A DNA stretch of 64,000 nt. Origin: Blastomyces gilchristii SLH14081. Lineage: Eukaryota > Ascomycota > Eurotiomycetes > Onygenales > Ajellomycetaceae. This document shows positions 60,044-64,000 of the stretch, piece after piece. Position 1 is the first letter of the stretch. Each line of letters opens with the position of its first letter. A program made the position numbers and the translations under genes. The notes beneath the pieces are model-generated. The model was not told the DNA's origin and did no database searches. It was given only the letters and a program-made list of their open reading frames with translations. The DNA is taken from positions 4,442,731 through 4,506,730 of the forward strand of contig NW_003101680.1 of the NCBI RefSeq assembly GCF_000003855.2, read 5' to 3'.

Positions 60044-60496
60044 GGCTTCGTTTAACCAGAGAGTATCCCTGGGGTTGGTTCTATCGCAAAGCGCTCAAAA
60101 AGTTCTCCGTCGCCGAAACGACTGAGCTCATTTATTTTTTGATATTCGGTCCCGGAAAAACAGCTCTACCGGACACTAGCCGCCTTAGGCCTAGACCTTT
60201 TCTCTCCCGTCGCCAAACCAACCATCCAAACCATCTTCTAAGTTCTGGCCGAACTCTCGCGAACACGGTCTTTCGGACGACTGACTTCAGGGGCAGTTGT
60301 CGGCTTCACCACACAGTTCTCCTCGTGCCTTTGTTTTCTTTTTTCTTTCCTTTTCTTTTTAGGGTACTTTCTCGAGCCTCTTTCCCCTAATTCATATCAA
60401 TTTTAATGGTTCCCTTGTTCTGTTTGTATTACATGTACTCGCATTAGAGATCAACCCGCTCAACCCCCCTCGCCAGTCTGCTCGCCCGCTACAACC
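60044..60496. promoter_or_regulatory. Divergent promoter region UTP6/CWH43
   Basis: 453 bp between divergent start codons, with a long pyrimidine stretch (about 60,325-60,390) before CWH43, common in fungal promoters. No specific sites identified. Confidence 0.5.
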
Positions 60497-63400
60497 ATGG
60501 CCCCCAAATTCAAGGACGGAGATACCGTCGTGTCTGTCAGTATATATATATATATATATATCCATATCAGCTATTATCCGGCGCGCGTGTTAATTTTATT
60601 AATTTATACTGACTTTGTGAACGAAGATTAATGGCAAATGGGTGTCTTGGGCGCATACTGTAGCCGCCTACACTGCTTTCCTCGGAGCATTGATCGTTGG
60701 TATCCGGCTTCACTACCACAAGATTGTCCAAAATGAATATTATGGCTACCCACAAGAATGGTTCCCTTCAGTCTCGGCAACAATTGGCGATCGCTACCCG
60801 GAACGCTCCGTCTTCCAGCTGTTTATTGCTATCACATCAGGCCCACGATTCGCCCTCGTATTCCTCTGGTACATCCTCACTGCTCGCCCCAATTCTTCGC
60901 TGCCGAAATTCGTCGCTGGGGTAGGGCTGTTCCGGACGTTGACTTGCGGTGGCTGGACATATATCACTTCAACAGATGATCATGATTGGCATGATATATT
61001 CATGATCTCATATCTGGTTGCTACACTGCCCTGGACGTTGGGGTGTCTTGCCTTAAGCCCCAATAACCACCAGGCAGTGAAGTATCGGAAGATTCTTGCA
61101 GGCGTCTTTTTCGGCACACTTGTACCATTGATATACTACTTCATTCAGCACAAGGTTCACAAGGTCCCTGGTGGTAAGTCAAACGCTGTTCGATTTAAAA
61201 TTTCTCCTATTTCCCCTTTTCAATCTTCGATTCTAACGTGATAAATTAGCCTACACGAAATATGCCTTCTTTGAATGGGCACTTGTCTTATTTGATGTAG
61301 GATTCGACGCAGTTACTGTCCTTGACTTCGGGGCATTCGAAATCGTGGTCAGAGACGTGAAGGGTGTCAGTAGAGGGTATGTTCATTGGCTTCCAAAATA
61401 GACAAATGTACACTCTTTATATTTTTTTTCGCCTGGAGCGATGGAAATAGGTGTCTAAGAAATAATATACAGAAGATCAAAGACCGCTGGAGACGCTGTT
61501 CTTGAAACCCAGTACGCCTCGCCTTCTTCATTCTCTCTCTCTTTTCCATTCTCCCTATGTTAACCCTAAGTACAGAAAGGATAAACCTGTTGGCCGTACT
61601 TTTGGTGAGGGATTTTTCTGGGCAGAAGCGCTTGACGCGGCTGCTGATGTGTACAACGGCGTAAGATGAATATTTAAAACAACTTGCCCTCGCTTGAATA
61701 TGGACTGATTAGTAGTAGTTCGTCTTCTGGTCCATTCTAACATCTCTTGGTGTTTTGGTGTGGTGTAAGTTTGTCACCGCTGGCTGTATCGTCACCATAT
61801 TTGAAGAATGGTCCCCTAACTTGTGTTAGACTTCCCACTGTGGCATATGGGCATATCGGGCTATGAAGTCCTTGTGATGGTCTCAGTGTCTCCCTTCCTC
61901 CTATCCATTCCAGGACTCCGATCTTTCGCCGTACGCAATGTTCGTATCATCCATCTCCTCTCTCTCAGCGGCCTCCTCGCCTACCTCATCCAACGTCCCG
62001 AGTACCGTCTTTTCACAGTTGGATTTTCAGTAGCTATGAGCTGCCTGGCGTGGCCGACGACGTGGTACGGCGAACGGGGCCAACCTGCGCGTCTCGAGGC
62101 TCGGATACTAGCATGGGGTTTAGGCCTCCTCGCGTCAAGCGTGGCCAAGTTTGGGGCACACACCAATAATCCAATTTGGCCAATTATGCACCCAGGAAAC
62201 GGCGGATGGAACAAAACTGCCTTCGTCCTTGCTGTGTTCTCCGTTCTCCGTTCAACACGAAGGGTCACCACAAGCGGCGACTACTTCCCCACCACTGGTA
62301 AAAAGAAGGGATCTTCTCTGCTTGCCGCTGCGGGCCTTGGCGGCTTGTTCTTCGCTATGCATTCCCTTTTGTCGGACTCGAGCACTATGATTCTCTGGGT
62401 CTGGGAAGGTTTTCCCATTCGAGGACCTATCTCAGTCCCACACGGAGCATATACAATCATCGCGATGGGTGCGGGTTCGGTGCTCGGAGTCTTTTATCCT
62501 CGCCTGTCAGGCTCATGGACGGCGTTTGGCATTGGTTCCATTGGGGCGGCTGTGCTCACCTCCTACAGCCATTGGTTCGGCTACTACGGCGCTCTAATAC
62601 TTGCTATCTATGTGATGGCCGTTTCACCTGTACTCGTCACCTCCGCTGTTCGCCATTCTCCTGCCACGACCTTCGGTCTTGGCTTCCTTATATACAACTT
62701 CATGGTGCTGTTCCATGTTTGGGTCGTTGCATACGCTTTCGTTCCCGGCGGTCCACTTGTGAGAGAGCATACCGACTGGGTCATGCTGACCACAATGCTT
62801 CTCATTGGTGCTGGTGTATTCTCCGCAGCCATTTCGAATTCCCAGTCTACTTCAGTGAGAGGGAAGAGGTCTATCTCGAGTAACGGAAAGGCGCGATCTT
62901 ATTACGTTTATGTCCTCACCGTTCTCCAACTGCTATCAATCTCCATAGGATATCTTCGATTCCCCACCAACGATTACACCCCTTACCATAAGGACGAAAA
63001 ATTGGTCACCGCTGGTATCTGGACTGTGCATTTCTCTCTTGACAATGACATGTGGTCTTCAGAGAGACGCATGCGGGACGCTATCAAGGACCTTGAGCTT
63101 GATGTTGTCGGCCTTCTAGAGTCTGATCTCCAGAGAATCATCATGGGTAACCGCGACACCACCCAATTCCTCGCGGAGGATCTGGGAATGTACGTGGACT
63201 ATGGCCCAGGACCCAACAAACATACGTGGGGCTGCGCTCTGCTCTCCAAGTTCCCCATTCTCAACTCAACACACCATCTCCTCCCGTCTCCAGTTGGTGA
63301 GCTAGCACCAGCTATCCACGCTACCTTAGATATGTATGGTGAACATGTGGATGTCGTTGTCTTCCACTCGGGCCAGGAAGAAGATCCAGAAGACCGCCGG

Positions 63401-63886
63401 CTACAGAGCGAGTACCTTTCGAAACTAATGGCGGAGTCCACGCGCCCCTTAATTCTCCTTAGTTACCTCGTCACGAAGCCTCTTGAGGGTAACTACAACA
63501 CGTATGTTAGCGAAGCGAATGGGATGAAAGATATCGACCCAAGCGATTGGGATCGGTGGTGCGAGTATATTCTGTACAAGGGAATCAAAAGAACTGGCTA
63601 TGCGAGAGTGAGTCGGGGAACTATCACAGATACGGAACTCCAGGTATGCCCCTATGTCTTCTCAGCTAATTCTAACCCGGTGGTTTTCTGCATGCTTTGC
63701 TAACGTGATACGGGCTCTTAACCTTAGGTTGGTAAATTCATCGTTGGTCAACCGGAAGATACATCCAATGTCCGCATTTCGGAAGAACATGTACCTCCCG
63801 CGCTGCGATTCCCAGCTCTCTTCCGGGGCCAAGGCGTCCGTGGCCATAGGTATCATGTATTTGACGAGCCGCGCTACTTTGCTTAA
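60497..63886 (+). CDS. CWH43: CWH43, GPI-anchor lipid remodelling protein
   Basis: Eight exons: 60497-60535, 60627-61173, 61250-61376, 61473-61511, 61576-61660, 61719-61764, 61830-63643, 63728-63886, giving 951 residues, close to yeast Cwh43. It swaps the lipid of GPI anchors to ceramide in the endoplasmic reticulum. The N-terminal part (about 1-280) is PGAP2/FRAG1-like and multi-span ([20 protein letters not shown] onward). The middle is a long run of membrane segments. The last 270 residues form an endonuclease/exonuclease/phosphatase-like domain: [43 protein letters not shown], and the end [13 protein letters not shown]. Several exons are under 90 bp. Intron 1 contains a TA repeat. All phases agree, including acceptors TAGTAG (exon 6) and GTTAG (exon 7). 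Confidence 0.93.
60540..60560. repeat. (TA)n repeat in CWH43 intron 1
   Basis: About ten TA units directly after the splice donor of intron 1. Confidence 0.9.
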
Positions 63887-64000
63887 GTAATATTGCATTA
63901 TCTTTAGATTTCTGTGTCTATACATTTCCCTTTCTCCCCCGCCCCCCCCTTTTTTATATATATCATATTATTTTACTTTTCTTCATTATGTATTTATTAT
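63887..64000. other. 3' flank of CWH43
   Basis: AT-rich sequence after the stop codon, with a C-run near 63,940. It is probably the 3' untranslated region. No gene. Confidence 0.5.

Overview
The window is nuclear DNA from a filamentous ascomycete. The genes have short GT-AG introns (mostly 50-120 nt) with CTAAC-type branch sites, and the proteins look like those of Eurotiomycetes. A full BYS1-family (Blastomyces yeast-phase-specific) secreted protein, together with a large AT-rich, CpG-depleted Gypsy block beside an ordinary gene-rich region, suggests Onygenales, probably Ajellomycetaceae such as Blastomyces. The species is an inference.

Bases 1 to about 11,250 are an AT-rich island of decayed mobile DNA. 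Its core is a complete 7,245-bp Ty3/Gypsy chromovirus (3819-11063) on the minus strand. It has two 257-bp LTRs, a 5-bp target duplication (AATAT), a zinc knuckle, reverse transcriptase, RNase H, integrase and a chromodomain. The two LTRs differ at 24 positions, all transitions and with no indels, which is a RIP-like signature. Between the end of pol and the left LTR, on the opposite strand, lie the remains of what looks like a spliced accessory gene. This is the most unusual signal in the window.

From about 11.4 kb the DNA is ordinary genic sequence. In order: a BYS1-like secreted protein (-), SEC24 of the COPII coat (+, 6 exons), an APC-family amino-acid/choline-type transporter (+, 8 exons), a fragment resembling the C-terminus of a LaeA-like methyltransferase (-), a proline-rich conserved protein (-), the pre-mRNA 3'-processing factor CFT2/CPSF100 (-), an unidentified 289-residue basic protein (-), and a C2H2 transcription factor (-, 3 exons) with about 6.7 kb of gene-free, microsatellite-rich DNA upstream. 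A CpG-free island lies near 46.2-46.9 kb.

The last 15 kb is dense with housekeeping genes: COG5 (-), SYS1 (-), COA6 (+), NAB3 (-, 5 exons), a mitochondrial GGQ release factor of the ICT1 type (+), UTP6 (-) and CWH43 (+, 8 exons). Several pairs are divergent (SYS1/COA6, NAB3/ICT1-like, UTP6/CWH43) and probably share promoter regions of 450-600 bp. Functional themes are early secretion and Golgi work (SEC24, COG5, SYS1, CWH43), RNA processing (CFT2, NAB3, UTP6) and mitochondria (COA6, ICT1-like). There is no sign of a biosynthetic cluster. Exon boundaries were read by eye from splice signals, reading frame and family knowledge. All joined models divide evenly by three.
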